A stretch of 38,422 nt of DNA from Clostridia bacterium (GTDB taxonomy: Bacteria; Bacillota; Clostridia; Christensenellales; CAG-138). The notes beneath the pieces were generated by a model. The model was not told where the DNA came from, searched no databases, and saw only the letters and a list, made by a program, of their open reading frames with translations. Shown here in pieces: positions 13,966 to 21,598 of this stretch. The stretch's first letter is position 1, and each line of letters opens with the position of its first letter. The DNA lies in contig JAFWVQ010000008.1 in assembly GCA_017523925.1 (NCBI GenBank), forward strand, positions 1-38,422, read 5' to 3'. The translations under genes and the position numbers were made by a program.

Positions 13966-14016
13966 AGCACGGTCGAGCCAGCATTTTTGCAAATAAATAC
14001 GGCAATATGAAAAAAC

Positions 14017-14046
14017 AAAACCACCTCGCATACCGGGGCGGTTTTT
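14017..14046 (+). terminator. Terminator after the C26 lipoprotein gene
   Basis: AAAACCaCC...GGcGGTTTTT forms a stem with one internal mismatch and runs into a T tract. Confidence 0.65.
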
Positions 14047-14071
14047 CGTATGATTAAAGCCGCGCCGCTCC

Positions 14072-14100
14072 TTTTTTATCGCAAGCCGATATGGTATAAT
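14072..14100 (+). promoter_or_regulatory. Possible promoter for the LuxE-like gene
   Basis: TATAAT at 14095-14100 is perfect; the -35 at 17 bp is only TTTTTT, so activity may need an activator. Confidence 0.4.
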
Positions 14101-14167
14101 TGAAGCATAGAATGCGCGGCTGCGATATCCTTTGAACTCCAAAACCGCCGCGCTTTTGGGAGGGCGT

Positions 14168-15277
14168 ATGGGCTTCAGGCGAAAACTGTTTTTCGGGCGC
14201 GATCCCTATTTCCGCGAGGGAGGGGAGCTTTTTCTTGCCGCCATGCGCGAAACGCTTGAAAAGAACGCGGCGGGCTCGGAAGAATATGCTGAAATACTGA
14301 AGCGCGAGGGCTTTTCACCCGATATGCTTAAAACCGAGGGCGATCTTGCAAATATCCCGCCGATACCCACGCTCTACTTCAAAAGAAACAGGCTGTTCTG
14401 CGTGCCGGAAAGGAAGCTGATCGTTCGAGCCTCGTCCTCGGGAACGAGCGGCAGCGCGAGCGAGGTGGGCTTCGATCTTTCCACGCTGCTCATCGGCTTC
14501 GGTGCGCTTCGCCGCTTCTTCCGATTCCACCGCGTTACCTCGATGATCCCGACGAATTACATAGTGCTCGGCTACGAGCCCGCGAAGCACAACCGCGCCG
14601 GAGCCGTTAAAACCGCCTATCTTACCACCAAATTCGCCCCAGCGCTGCGCCGTGAATACGCCTTGAAGGATAACGGCGCGGGCTACGATATCAATATCGA
14701 CGGCATACGAAAGGCGCTTTTAGGTTACGCGAAAAGCCCGTTCCCCGTGCGCTTCGTGGGCTTTCCTTCGTATATGTATTTTCTATTGAGAACGCTTGAA
14801 AAAGAGGGGCTCAGTCTCGCTTTGCCCGCCCGCTCGGCGGTGCTGCTCGGCGGGGGCTGGAAGGAGTTTTCGGGGCAGAGCGTTGACAGATCGGAGCTGC
14901 TTGAGCTTATCGAAGCGCGGCTCGGAATAAAAAAGGAGCGCTGCTTTGAGTTTTTCAGCGCGGTGGAGCATCCGCTTGCGTATCTTAAATGCGCCTGCGG
15001 GCATTTTCATATTCCCGCTTATTCGCGCGTGATAATTCGCGATGCGGAAACGCTCAAGCCCTTGCCCGAGGGCGAAGCGGGGCTTTTGAATTTCATAACG
15101 CCGCTCGTTTCGAGCATGCCGCTATGCTCCGTGATAACGGACGATATCGCGGTCTGCGGCACCGCGCCCTGCCCCTGCGGGAACCCCGCGCCGTATTTCG
15201 AGCTTATTGCAAGATCGGGCGTTAGCGGGATAAGGACCTGCGCGGCGGAGGCAGGGGAGAGGGTTGTTGATAGTTAG
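14168..15277 (+). CDS. LuxE-type acyl-protein synthetase
   Basis: A 369-residue protein of the LuxE / acyl-protein synthetase family, related to ANL adenylating enzymes. In luminous bacteria LuxE activates a fatty acid with ATP and passes the acyl group to LuxC for reduction to aldehyde. Supporting features are the phosphate-loop-like SSSGTSGSAS near residue 90, and the family-like C-terminal stretch CFEFFSAVEHPLAY followed by HFHIPAYSRVIIRD and GLLNFITPL. Four Cys in CACGHFH and CPCG could bind a metal ion; I am not sure this is general in the family. ATG at 14168 is chosen because GGGAGGG lies directly upstream; an in-frame TTG at 14132 lacks a ribosome binding site. It is followed, after a dispersed repeat, by the LuxC-like gene. 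No luciferase (luxAB) is present. Confidence 0.85.
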   Translation: MGFRRKLFFGRDPYFREGGELFLAAMRETLEKNAAGSEEYAEILKREGFSPDMLKTEGDLANIPPIPTLYFKRNRLFCVPERKLIVRASSSGTSGSASEVGFDLSTLLIGFGALRRFFRFHRVTSMIPTNYIVLGYEPAKHNRAGAVKTAYLTTKFAPALRREYALKDNGAGYDINIDGIRKALLGYAKSPFPVRFVGFPSYMYFLLRTLEKEGLSLALPARSAVLLGGGWKEFSGQSVDRSELLELIEARLGIKKERCFEFFSAVEHPLAYLKCACGHFHIPAYSRVIIRDAETLKPLPEGEAGLLNFITPLVSSMPLCSVITDDIAVCGTAPCPCGNPAPYFELIARSGVSGIRTCAAEAGERVVDS

Positions 15278-15278
15278 C

Positions 15279-15345
15279 GAATAGTGAATAATGAATAGTG
15301 AATAGTGAATGGTTGTGGTAGAAATTCCGGGGGAATTTCGTAATA
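15279..15345 (+). repeat. Dispersed GTGAATA/palindrome repeat, copy C
   Basis: GTGAATA-type units (about 15284-15311) and the inverted repeat GAAATTCC-ggg-GGAATTTC fill the gap between the LuxE-like and LuxC-like genes. It is in the same orientation as copy A. Confidence 0.8.
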
Positions 15346-15407
15346 TTTTGTTGAAAAACGAAAAGCGAAAAGCAGCAAATAAAGAGCGAAAAAAGCAAGG
15401 CTTTCAA

Positions 15408-16682
15408 ATGAATCTTGTAAACGGAAAAATACTCGATAATAACGGGGCGCGTGATGCGCTTGAACGGCTCGGGGAGCTCGTTCTTGAGGCGCGTTTTTCC
15501 GCGCCGCCGAGTGCGGAAACGGTGATAGCCGCCTGCGAAAAGCTCGGCGCGATGGGGGCGGAGTTCATTCCGCTGCTTGTGAAAAGCGGGCTGAGCCGCG
15601 AACGCGCGGAGGCCGAGATCGAGCTTGCGCGAAGCATGCTGTCGAGAGAAAGGCTCGAAGCGCGGCTCAAGCTCGAGCTCGGTGCGCTTGAAGCCGAGTT
15701 TCTGCCGATCGATTCGTCCGTTCGGGTTCGCCACAGCCTTGCGCCGCTCGGAACGCTGCTTCATATCGCGGCGGGAAACGCGGAGGGCCTGCCCGCGTTC
15801 AGCGTTATCGAGGGGCTTTTAACGGGAAATGTGAATATGTTAAAGCCGCCATCGAATGACGGCGGGCTGTCGGCCATGCTGCTTTCGCGGCTCGTTTCGG
15901 TCGAGCCCGCGCTTAAAAACCGAATTTTCGTTTTCGATATTCCATCGTCCGACACGGCAAAAATGCAGAAACTTGCCGCCGTTTCGGATGCTGTGGTGGT
16001 TTGGGGCGGTGATGAGGCGGTGCGCGGCGCGAGGCTGCTCGCTTCGCCCGATACCGCGATAATCGAGTGGGGGCATAAGCTGAGCTTCTGCTATGCTTCG
16101 GGTGAAGTTTCGGATGCGGAGCTTCTCGGCGTTTGCCGCAATATCTGCGAAACCGAGCAGCTTTATTGCAGCTCCTGTCAGGGGATATTTCTCGATACCG
16201 AGGATGAAGCGGAGCTTTTCGCTTTTGCGGAGCGCTTTGCGGATATCCTCGAAAGAGCGGCGGCGGAAACTCCGTCCGCATACGGCGAGCGTGTTCGCGC
16301 TCAAAAAACGCTTGAAATGCGCACTCTGGAGCTCGAGGGCTCGGAAAAAGGGACGCGCGTAATAAAAAGGAAGGGCTGCGCGGTGATCGCGGAAAACAAA
16401 ACGGCGCTCGAACCCTCGCTGATGTTCCGAACGCCGTGGGTAAGGCCGCTTCCAAGAAAGCGGATCTTAAAAACGCTGATCACATATAAAAGCAGGCTTC
16501 AAACCGCATCGCTGATCTGCCCGCAAAAGGATAGGGAAGCGCTTTCGGAGCTTCTTATAAGAAGCGGAGTGGTGCGCCTCTGCGCCGCCGAGAGGATGAG
16601 CGAGGGTTATTGCGGTATGCCGCATGACGGCTGCCTGCCGCTGTCAAGGTACGTGCGGATCGTTTCACGGGAGCTGCCGTGA
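15408..16682 (+). CDS. LuxC-type acyl-CoA/acyl-protein reductase
   Basis: A 424-residue protein of the LuxC family, NADPH-dependent reductases with the aldehyde dehydrogenase fold that turn activated acyl groups into aldehydes. The probable catalytic Cys254 is in QLYCSSCQG, matching the CSS-x-Q motif that carries the acyl thioester in LuxC. APLGTLLHIAAGNAEGLPAF (about 112-131) and MLKPPSND fit the cofactor-binding region. Length is slightly shorter than classical LuxC (about 480). The ATG at 15408 begins the family-like sequence, but its ribosome binding site is weak (GCAAGG), and an in-frame start at 15309 inside the repeat cannot be excluded. With the LuxE-like neighbour it should form a fatty acid or other carboxylic acid reductase; the acid is unknown. 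Confidence 0.87.
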   Translation: MNLVNGKILDNNGARDALERLGELVLEARFSAPPSAETVIAACEKLGAMGAEFIPLLVKSGLSRERAEAEIELARSMLSRERLEARLKLELGALEAEFLPIDSSVRVRHSLAPLGTLLHIAAGNAEGLPAFSVIEGLLTGNVNMLKPPSNDGGLSAMLLSRLVSVEPALKNRIFVFDIPSSDTAKMQKLAAVSDAVVVWGGDEAVRGARLLASPDTAIIEWGHKLSFCYASGEVSDAELLGVCRNICETEQLYCSSCQGIFLDTEDEAELFAFAERFADILERAAAETPSAYGERVRAQKTLEMRTLELEGSEKGTRVIKRKGCAVIAENKTALEPSLMFRTPWVRPLPRKRILKTLITYKSRLQTASLICPQKDREALSELLIRSGVVRLCAAERMSEGYCGMPHDGCLPLSRYVRIVSRELP

Positions 16683-16730
16683 GCGCCCCGCCGTATCACC
16701 CGCAATATAACGGTAATATATTTTTTGCTA

Positions 16731-16759
16731 TTGCAGGAAAATAGGAAAAGGTGTATAAT
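16731..16759 (+). promoter_or_regulatory. Promoter for the oxaloacetate decarboxylase operon
   Basis: TTGCAG, 17 bp, TATAAT with an extended GTG. About 75 bases of leader precede oadG. Confidence 0.75.
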
Positions 16760-16839
16760 AACGATAATTTGGGTAGGAAAAGGAATATCGGCGAAAATGC
16801 CGAAATAAGTTCGATTTTTCCCTCCGGAAAGGGCAGTTT

Positions 16840-17205
16840 ATGTTTTTTGAAAACGCTCAGATCGCGGACGCGGCTGCAACCGCTTCGCAAACAATGGATC
16901 CCCTTGTGGTGATGATCGTCGGCATGGCGGTCGTATTCCTCGGGCTGATCATACTGATCGGCGTGGTGAAGCTCGTCAGCCTCATTTATCGCGCCGTCAT
17001 CGGCAAAAATGAGGTCGATATCCCGACCTCCTCGCTCAATCAGCCGGTCTATTCGCCGAGCAAGGCGGCCGCGCAGCTTGCGCCCTCCGCTCTTACCGAC
17101 GAGCAGCGCCGCGAGACAGTGGTCGCCATCTCCGCAGCCATCGCCGAGGCGATGGGCAAGCCGGTTTCGGGCATCCGCATCAAGTCGATAAAGAAAATTG
17201 GCTGA
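16840..17205 (+). CDS. oadG: Oxaloacetate decarboxylase gamma subunit (OadG)
   Basis: A 121-residue small membrane subunit of the sodium-pumping oxaloacetate decarboxylase. It has a short N-terminal segment outside the membrane, one membrane helix at about residues 22-50 (PLVVMIVGMAVVFLGLIILI), a Pro/Ala/Ser linker, and a C-terminal cytoplasmic helix. In known complexes OadG anchors OadA to the OadB channel. The start follows CCGGAAAGGG. Its transcript meets a strong terminator before the biotin carrier gene, so it may be made in higher amount than the rest. Confidence 0.88.
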   Translation: MFFENAQIADAAATASQTMDPLVVMIVGMAVVFLGLIILIGVVKLVSLIYRAVIGKNEVDIPTSSLNQPVYSPSKAAAQLAPSALTDEQRRETVVAISAAIAEAMGKPVSGIRIKSIKKIG

Positions 17206-17210
17206 ACCGC

Positions 17211-17244
17211 GCCGAAAGGCACGGCTTCGGCTTTTGTGTTTTTT
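17211..17244 (+). terminator. Intra-operon terminator between oadG and the biotin carrier
   Basis: GCCGAA (17211-17216) pairs with TTCGGC (17226-17231), then TTTTGTGTTTTTT. A downstream TATAAT at 17258-17263 (with a weak TTGTGT -35 at 18 bp) may restart transcription. Confidence 0.7.
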
Positions 17245-17318
17245 CATAACTCTAATCTATAATAAAACAAATATAAACCGATAAAAATCAAACCGCTTTT
17301 GCGGTGAAAGGGGATAAT

Positions 17319-17717
17319 ATGCGTAAATTTCTTGTTAAGGTAAACGGTTCTCAGTACGAGGTCGAGGTCGAGGAGCTTTCTGCGGAAGAAGCGCGCAGCG
17401 CTGCCGCAAGCGCACCCGCACCCGCTCCCCAGGCGGCGCCTCAGTCCACTCCCGCGCCCGCTGCGCCCGCACCCGCTGCGCCCGCCGCTCCCGTTTCGGG
17501 CGGCAAGACCATCACCGCGCCCATGCCCGGCAGCATCATCTCGGTGAACGTCAAAACGGGCGACGCCTTCCGCAGCGGCCAGGTGCTGCTCGTACTCGAG
17601 GCGATGAAGATGGAGAATGAGATCATGGCGCCCTGCGACGGCAAGGTGCTTTCGGTGAACGTGAACCAGGGTTCCTCCGTCAATTCCGGCGACGTGCTGC
17701 TCTCCTACGAGGGCTGA
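17319..17717 (+). CDS. Biotin carboxyl carrier protein of the decarboxylase
   Basis: A 132-residue free-standing biotin carrier. The N-terminal beta-rich part (MRKFLVKVNGSQYEVEVEEL) is followed by an Ala/Pro hinge at about residues 30-65 and a biotinyl domain with the attachment motif EAMKMEN, whose Lys carries biotin. It moves CO2 from the OadA active site to OadB in the membrane. In many bacteria this domain is fused to the C-terminus of OadA; here it is separate, and the OadA downstream lacks it. The ATG at 17319 follows AAAGGGG; a slightly earlier in-frame start is less well placed. It lies 37 bases before oadB. Confidence 0.94.
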   Translation: MRKFLVKVNGSQYEVEVEELSAEEARSAAASAPAPAPQAAPQSTPAPAAPAPAAPAAPVSGGKTITAPMPGSIISVNVKTGDAFRSGQVLLVLEAMKMENEIMAPCDGKVLSVNVNQGSSVNSGDVLLSYEG

Positions 17718-17754
17718 GGGCTTCGCCCCTCTCCGTTAGTTAAACGGTAAAACT

Positions 17755-18939
17755 ATGGAAGCTGTCATCAACGTATTAAAGGATTTTTTCGCTTCAAGCG
17801 GCATCGCGGCTTTTTTCGCAGGTGACAATTGGAAATTCGCCGTGATGATAGCTATTGCGTGCTTTCTGCTGTATCTTGCGATCGTGCGCAAATTCGAGCC
17901 GCTGCTGCTTCTGCCGATAGCTTTCGGCATGCTTCTTACAAACCTCCCCGGCGCGGGGCTCTTCCACGAAGCCATCTTCGAGGGCGGCCACGTGCATTGG
18001 GACAGGCTGACCGAGAGTGGCGGACTTATCGACTACCTCTATCTCGGCGTTAAGCTCGGCATCTACCCCTCGCTGATCTTCCTCGGCGTTGGCGCGATGA
18101 CCGATTTCGGCCCCCTTATCGCGAACCCCAAGAGCCTGCTTCTCGGCGCGGCGGCGCAGCTCGGCATCTTCGCGGCGTTCCTCGGCGCGAAGCTCCTGCT
18201 CGGCTACAGCGACGGCCTTGCCGCTTCGATCGGCATCATCGGCGGCGCGGACGGCCCGACCGCCATCTTCGTAACCAGCAAGCTCGCTCCCGATAAGCTC
18301 GGCTCCATCGCCATCGCTGCGTATTCGTATATGGCGCTCGTTCCGGTCATCCAGCCCCCGTTTATGAAGCTTTTGACCACCAAGAAGGAGCGCGCGATCG
18401 TTATGAAGCAACTTCGCCCCGTTTCCAAAACGGAGCGCATCGTGTTCCCGATCGTGGTCACCATCGCGGTAGCTCTGCTCGTGCCCTCCGCTGCGGCGCT
18501 CGTGGGTATGCTGATGCTCGGCAACCTCATCAAGGAATGCGGCGTTACCGACCGTCTCTCCAAGACCGCGCAGAACGAGCTTTGCAATATCGTAACCATC
18601 TTCCTCGGCGTGAGCGTCGGCGCAACGGCGACCGCGACCTCGTTCCTGCAGCTCGAGACCCTCGGCATCCTTGCGATGGGTATCGCGGCGTTCATTCTCG
18701 GCACCGTGGGCGGCCTGCTGCTTGCAAAGCTGATGAACCTGCTCACCGGCGGCAAGATCAATCCCCTTATCGGCTCTGCGGGCGTTTCGGCCGTGCCTAT
18801 GGCGGCGCGCGTTTCGCAGGTCGTGGGCCAGAAGGAGAATCCCGGCAACTTCCTGCTCATGCACGCCATGGGTCCGAACGTTGCGGGCGTTATCGGCTCC
18901 GCCATCGCGGCGGGCGTGTTCCTCTCGCTGTTTAATTGA
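17755..18939 (+). CDS. oadB: Oxaloacetate decarboxylase beta subunit, sodium pump (OadB)
   Basis: A 394-residue integral membrane protein of the sodium-translocating decarboxylase beta family. It releases CO2 from carboxybiotin and exports sodium ions. Many membrane segments are visible, as is the conserved [15 protein letters not shown] region (about residues 159-173), which holds the Asp involved in sodium and proton transfer, and the [13 protein letters not shown] and [13 protein letters not shown] segments typical of the family. Length is normal (about 375-435). The ribosome binding site is weak (ACGGTAAAA), so translation may be coupled to the biotin carrier. The same beta type serves methylmalonyl-CoA and glutaconyl-CoA decarboxylases, but the OadA neighbour settles the substrate. 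Confidence 0.95.
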   Translation: MEAVINVLKDFFASSGIAAFFAGDNWKFAVMIAIACFLLYLAIVRKFEPLLLLPIAFGMLLTNLPGAGLFHEAIFEGGHVHWDRLTESGGLIDYLYLGVKLGIYPSLIFLGVGAMTDFGPLIANPKSLLLGAAAQLGIFAAFLGAKLLLGYSDGLAASIGIIGGADGPTAIFVTSKLAPDKLGSIAIAAYSYMALVPVIQPPFMKLLTTKKERAIVMKQLRPVSKTERIVFPIVVTIAVALLVPSAAALVGMLMLGNLIKECGVTDRLSKTAQNELCNIVTIFLGVSVGATATATSFLQLETLGILAMGIAAFILGTVGGLLLAKLMNLLTGGKINPLIGSAGVSAVPMAARVSQVVGQKENPGNFLLMHAMGPNVAGVIGSAIAAGVFLSLFN

Positions 18940-18990
18940 AAATAAGCGGTTTTTCCGCAGTCATACCTTAATATCATGAAAGGATAATTT

Positions 18991-20442
18991 ATGGGCAAGC
19001 TTTTTATAACAGATACAATACTGCGCGACGCGCATCAGTCCCAGGCGGCAACCAGGATGAAGGTCGAGGAGATGCTCCCCGCCTGCGAGATCCTGGACAG
19101 CATCGGCTATTGGTCGCTCGAATGCTGGGGCGGCGCAACCTTCGACAGCTGCCTCAGGTTCCTCAACGAGGATCCGTGGGAGAGGCTCAGAAAGCTCAAG
19201 CGGGCGCTTCCCAAGACCCGCCTTCAGATGCTTTTCCGCGGTCAGAACATCCTCGGCTATAAGCATTATGCCGACGACGTTGTGGAGCAGTTCTGCCGCA
19301 AGGCGATCGAGAACGGCATCGACGTTATCCGCATATTCGACGCGCTGAACGACGTTCGCAACCTCGAATCCGCGATCAAATTCACCAAGAAATACGGCGG
19401 CCACTGCGAGCCCGCGATCAGCTACACGATCAGCCCCGTGCATAACGACGACTATTTCGTGAAGCTCGCCAAGGAGCTCGAGCAGATGGGCGCGGACTCG
19501 ATCTGCATCAAGGATATGGCGAACCTGCTTCTTCCCATGCCTGCCTTCAACCTTGTAACGAGGCTCAAAAAGGAGATCAAGGTCCCCATCCATCTTCATA
19601 CGCACAACACCACCGGCACCGGCGATATGACGCTGCTCATGGCGGCGTTCGCGGGCGTTGATATAGTGGATACCGCGCTTTCGCCCCTCGGAAACGGCAC
19701 CGCGCAGCCCGCGACCGAGAGCCTTGTTGCAACGCTTCAGGGCACCAAGTACGACACCGGCTTCGATCTTGCCAAGCTGAGCGAGGCCGCAAAGCATTTC
19801 CGCAAGGTCGCCGCAAGGCTCAAGGAGGACGGCTTCCTCGACCCCAAGGTGCTTTCGGTCGATACCAACACCCTCATGTATCAGGTTCCCGGCGGTATGC
19901 TTTCAAACCTCATCTCCCAGCTCAAGCAGGCGAACGCCGAGGATAAATACTACGAGGTGCTTGCGGAAGTTCCGCGCGTGCGCGAGGACTTCGGCTATCC
20001 GCCCCTTGTTACCCCAACGAGCCAGATCGTCGGAAGCCAGGCGGTTCTGAACGTGCTTTCGGGCGAAAGGTACAAGATGTTCACCAAGGAATCCAAGGCG
20101 GTGCTTCGCGGCGAATACGGCCGTCTGCCCGGCAAGGTGAACGAGGAGGTTCGCAGAAAGGCGATCGGCGACGATAAGGTCATCACCTGCCGTCCTGCCG
20201 ACCTTCTTGAGCCCGAGCTCGACAAGCTCCGCGCCGAGATCGGCGATCTTGCCGAGAGCGATGAGGACGTTCTCTCCTATGCGCTGTTCCCGCAGGTCGC
20301 AAAGAAGTTCCTTGAGGACAGGCGCAAGGCGAACGGCGGCAGAAGGGCCGAGCCCTACGATGCCGCAAAGAACCATAACCCCGAATTCGATAAGGCGATA
20401 GAGCTTATCGTGGAGGATCTTACAAACGGCATGACGCTGTAA
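18991..20442 (+). CDS. oadA: Oxaloacetate decarboxylase alpha subunit, carboxyltransferase (OadA)
   Basis: A 483-residue carboxyltransferase of the OadA / pyruvate carboxylase B family. It moves a carboxyl group from oxaloacetate to biotin, giving pyruvate. The HMGL-like TIM barrel has FITDTILRDAHQSQAATRM at its start (Asp for metal binding), the ECWGGATFD motif, MLFRGQN, SICIKDMAN with the catalytic Lys, and HLHTHNTTG with metal-binding His residues. The PYC/OADA C-terminal domain follows to about residue 450. There is no biotinyl domain at the end, consistent with the free carrier at 17319. The start follows GAAAGGATAATTT. The complex lets the cell turn decarboxylation into a sodium gradient, for example in citrate or malate fermentation; no citrate lyase is nearby. 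Confidence 0.95.
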   Translation: MGKLFITDTILRDAHQSQAATRMKVEEMLPACEILDSIGYWSLECWGGATFDSCLRFLNEDPWERLRKLKRALPKTRLQMLFRGQNILGYKHYADDVVEQFCRKAIENGIDVIRIFDALNDVRNLESAIKFTKKYGGHCEPAISYTISPVHNDDYFVKLAKELEQMGADSICIKDMANLLLPMPAFNLVTRLKKEIKVPIHLHTHNTTGTGDMTLLMAAFAGVDIVDTALSPLGNGTAQPATESLVATLQGTKYDTGFDLAKLSEAAKHFRKVAARLKEDGFLDPKVLSVDTNTLMYQVPGGMLSNLISQLKQANAEDKYYEVLAEVPRVREDFGYPPLVTPTSQIVGSQAVLNVLSGERYKMFTKESKAVLRGEYGRLPGKVNEEVRRKAIGDDKVITCRPADLLEPELDKLRAEIGDLAESDEDVLSYALFPQVAKKFLEDRRKANGGRRAEPYDAAKNHNPEFDKAIELIVEDLTNGMTL

Positions 20443-20480
20443 ACAAAGCTTATCTATAAGTGAAAACCGATATTATTAGG

Positions 20481-20518
20481 ATTATTAGGGAAACGCCCAA
20501 GGGCGCTTCCTTAATAAT
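20481..20518. terminator. Long inverted repeat after oadA
   Basis: Arms of 18 bases (20481-20498 and 20501-20518) pair with only one mismatch and one G-U, around a 2-base centre. Both flanks are A/T-rich. It probably ends or stabilises the oad transcript. Confidence 0.7.
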
Positions 20519-20538
20519 ATAGACGGGAGGATCGCACG

Positions 20539-21366
20539 GTGAAAAACAAGCCAACCTTTATCCTTGCGCTTGCGCTCTGCTTAATTTTGACTGCGGCCGC
20601 CTGCGCCGGGCCGAATACCACGCCTGCCCCCGAGCCCATATCCGCCTTGCATACGGATGCCGTTAAAGCAGCGCCGACCCACGAGCCGACCGTTGAACCA
20701 GCTTCCACGCAAACGCTCGCGCCGACCGAACTCGGCTTATGGGCGCGATTGGTATCGGAATGCTTCGCTTCCGTGGATGACTATTCGTATTCCGATCTGA
20801 TCGATGCGCTTTATGCCGAGGACGGCGAAGCCGAGATATCCGCGAAAATGGATGAGCTGGGCTTTTCAACGATTTATGATTACCTGTTTTACAGGATACA
20901 GGAGGAAAAACGGGCGATCTATGCCGAACAGGCAACGCCCGAACCAACCAAATCCGTTGAGGATATGTCCCTCTACGAACGAGCCTATTATTATGCCACG
21001 CCAGAGCAGCGCGAAAGGCTTGAGAACATAAAAAAGCCTTGGGGAGATGGCGTATATGAATACACTCGGCAGATACGCGAGATAATGGGCGAGATAGAAG
21101 AGAACTTGCCGCACCTCACCCGCGAACAGGCGCGTGCAATATGCGAAGAAGCCAAGGCCTTGACGGGGACGGAGGAAGATGCGATAGGTTATATCGCCAA
21201 GCGGTTCCTTGAGATCGCGGGCGCGCCGGATGCCGTGGGGGGAAACGGCATGGCAGGTTACTACTTTTTCATTGACGAGGACGGGGTGGAAGCGATCGGC
21301 TTTTTTGGAAGGTTGGTATCGTACGGAAACGAAGCCACCAAAGAAACGGAGACTCTTTGGCCGTAA
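20539..21366 (+). CDS. Lipoprotein of unknown function
   Basis: A 275-residue predicted lipoprotein with a GTG start, supported by GGGAGGA eight bases upstream. The signal peptide ends at TAAAC (Cys22). A short Thr/Pro/Glu spacer (about residues 25-66) precedes a mostly acidic, helical globular part that I do not recognise. That part has many Glu/Tyr residues (SLYERAYYYATPEQRERLEN) and ends with a YYFFIDEDG segment. There is no catalytic motif that I can name. It starts 21 bases after the oadA hairpin and may be transcribed from its own, unseen promoter. No family call is made. Confidence 0.75.
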   Translation: MKNKPTFILALALCLILTAAACAGPNTTPAPEPISALHTDAVKAAPTHEPTVEPASTQTLAPTELGLWARLVSECFASVDDYSYSDLIDALYAEDGEAEISAKMDELGFSTIYDYLFYRIQEEKRAIYAEQATPEPTKSVEDMSLYERAYYYATPEQRERLENIKKPWGDGVYEYTRQIREIMGEIEENLPHLTREQARAICEEAKALTGTEEDAIGYIAKRFLEIAGAPDAVGGNGMAGYYFFIDEDGVEAIGFFGRLVSYGNEATKETETLWP

Positions 21367-21533
21367 AGGAAAGCCTTCTGCCATAAACGAAGATCATTTC
21401 GATCGATACGCCTTACAGCGGCGCGAGCGCATTGAAACAAGCCGAATTTGAACGAAGCGCCAAACGGGGATCACCTTTGATTGGCATAAAACAGCTTTTG
21501 TATCAAAAAAACGAATTCGATACTCTGCTAATA

Positions 21534-21561
21534 TTGACATTGCCGAGAAAAGTGATATTAT
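21534..21561 (+). promoter_or_regulatory. Promoter for the subtilase gene
   Basis: TTGACA, 16 bp, TATTAT, about 38 bases upstream of the start codon. Confidence 0.7.
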
Positions 21562-21598
21562 ATAAATTATCAAAATACCTATCGGAAAGGAAAACGAT

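Noticed and set aside
14132..14167. TTG start for the LuxE-like gene
   Set aside because: It has no ribosome binding site, whereas the ATG at 14168 follows GGGAGGG.
17794..18864. Long minus-strand open frame opposite oadB (356 codons)
   Set aside because: It is His/Arg/Glu-rich with no domain, lacks a ribosome binding site and is an antisense shadow of a well-conserved gene with strong codon bias.
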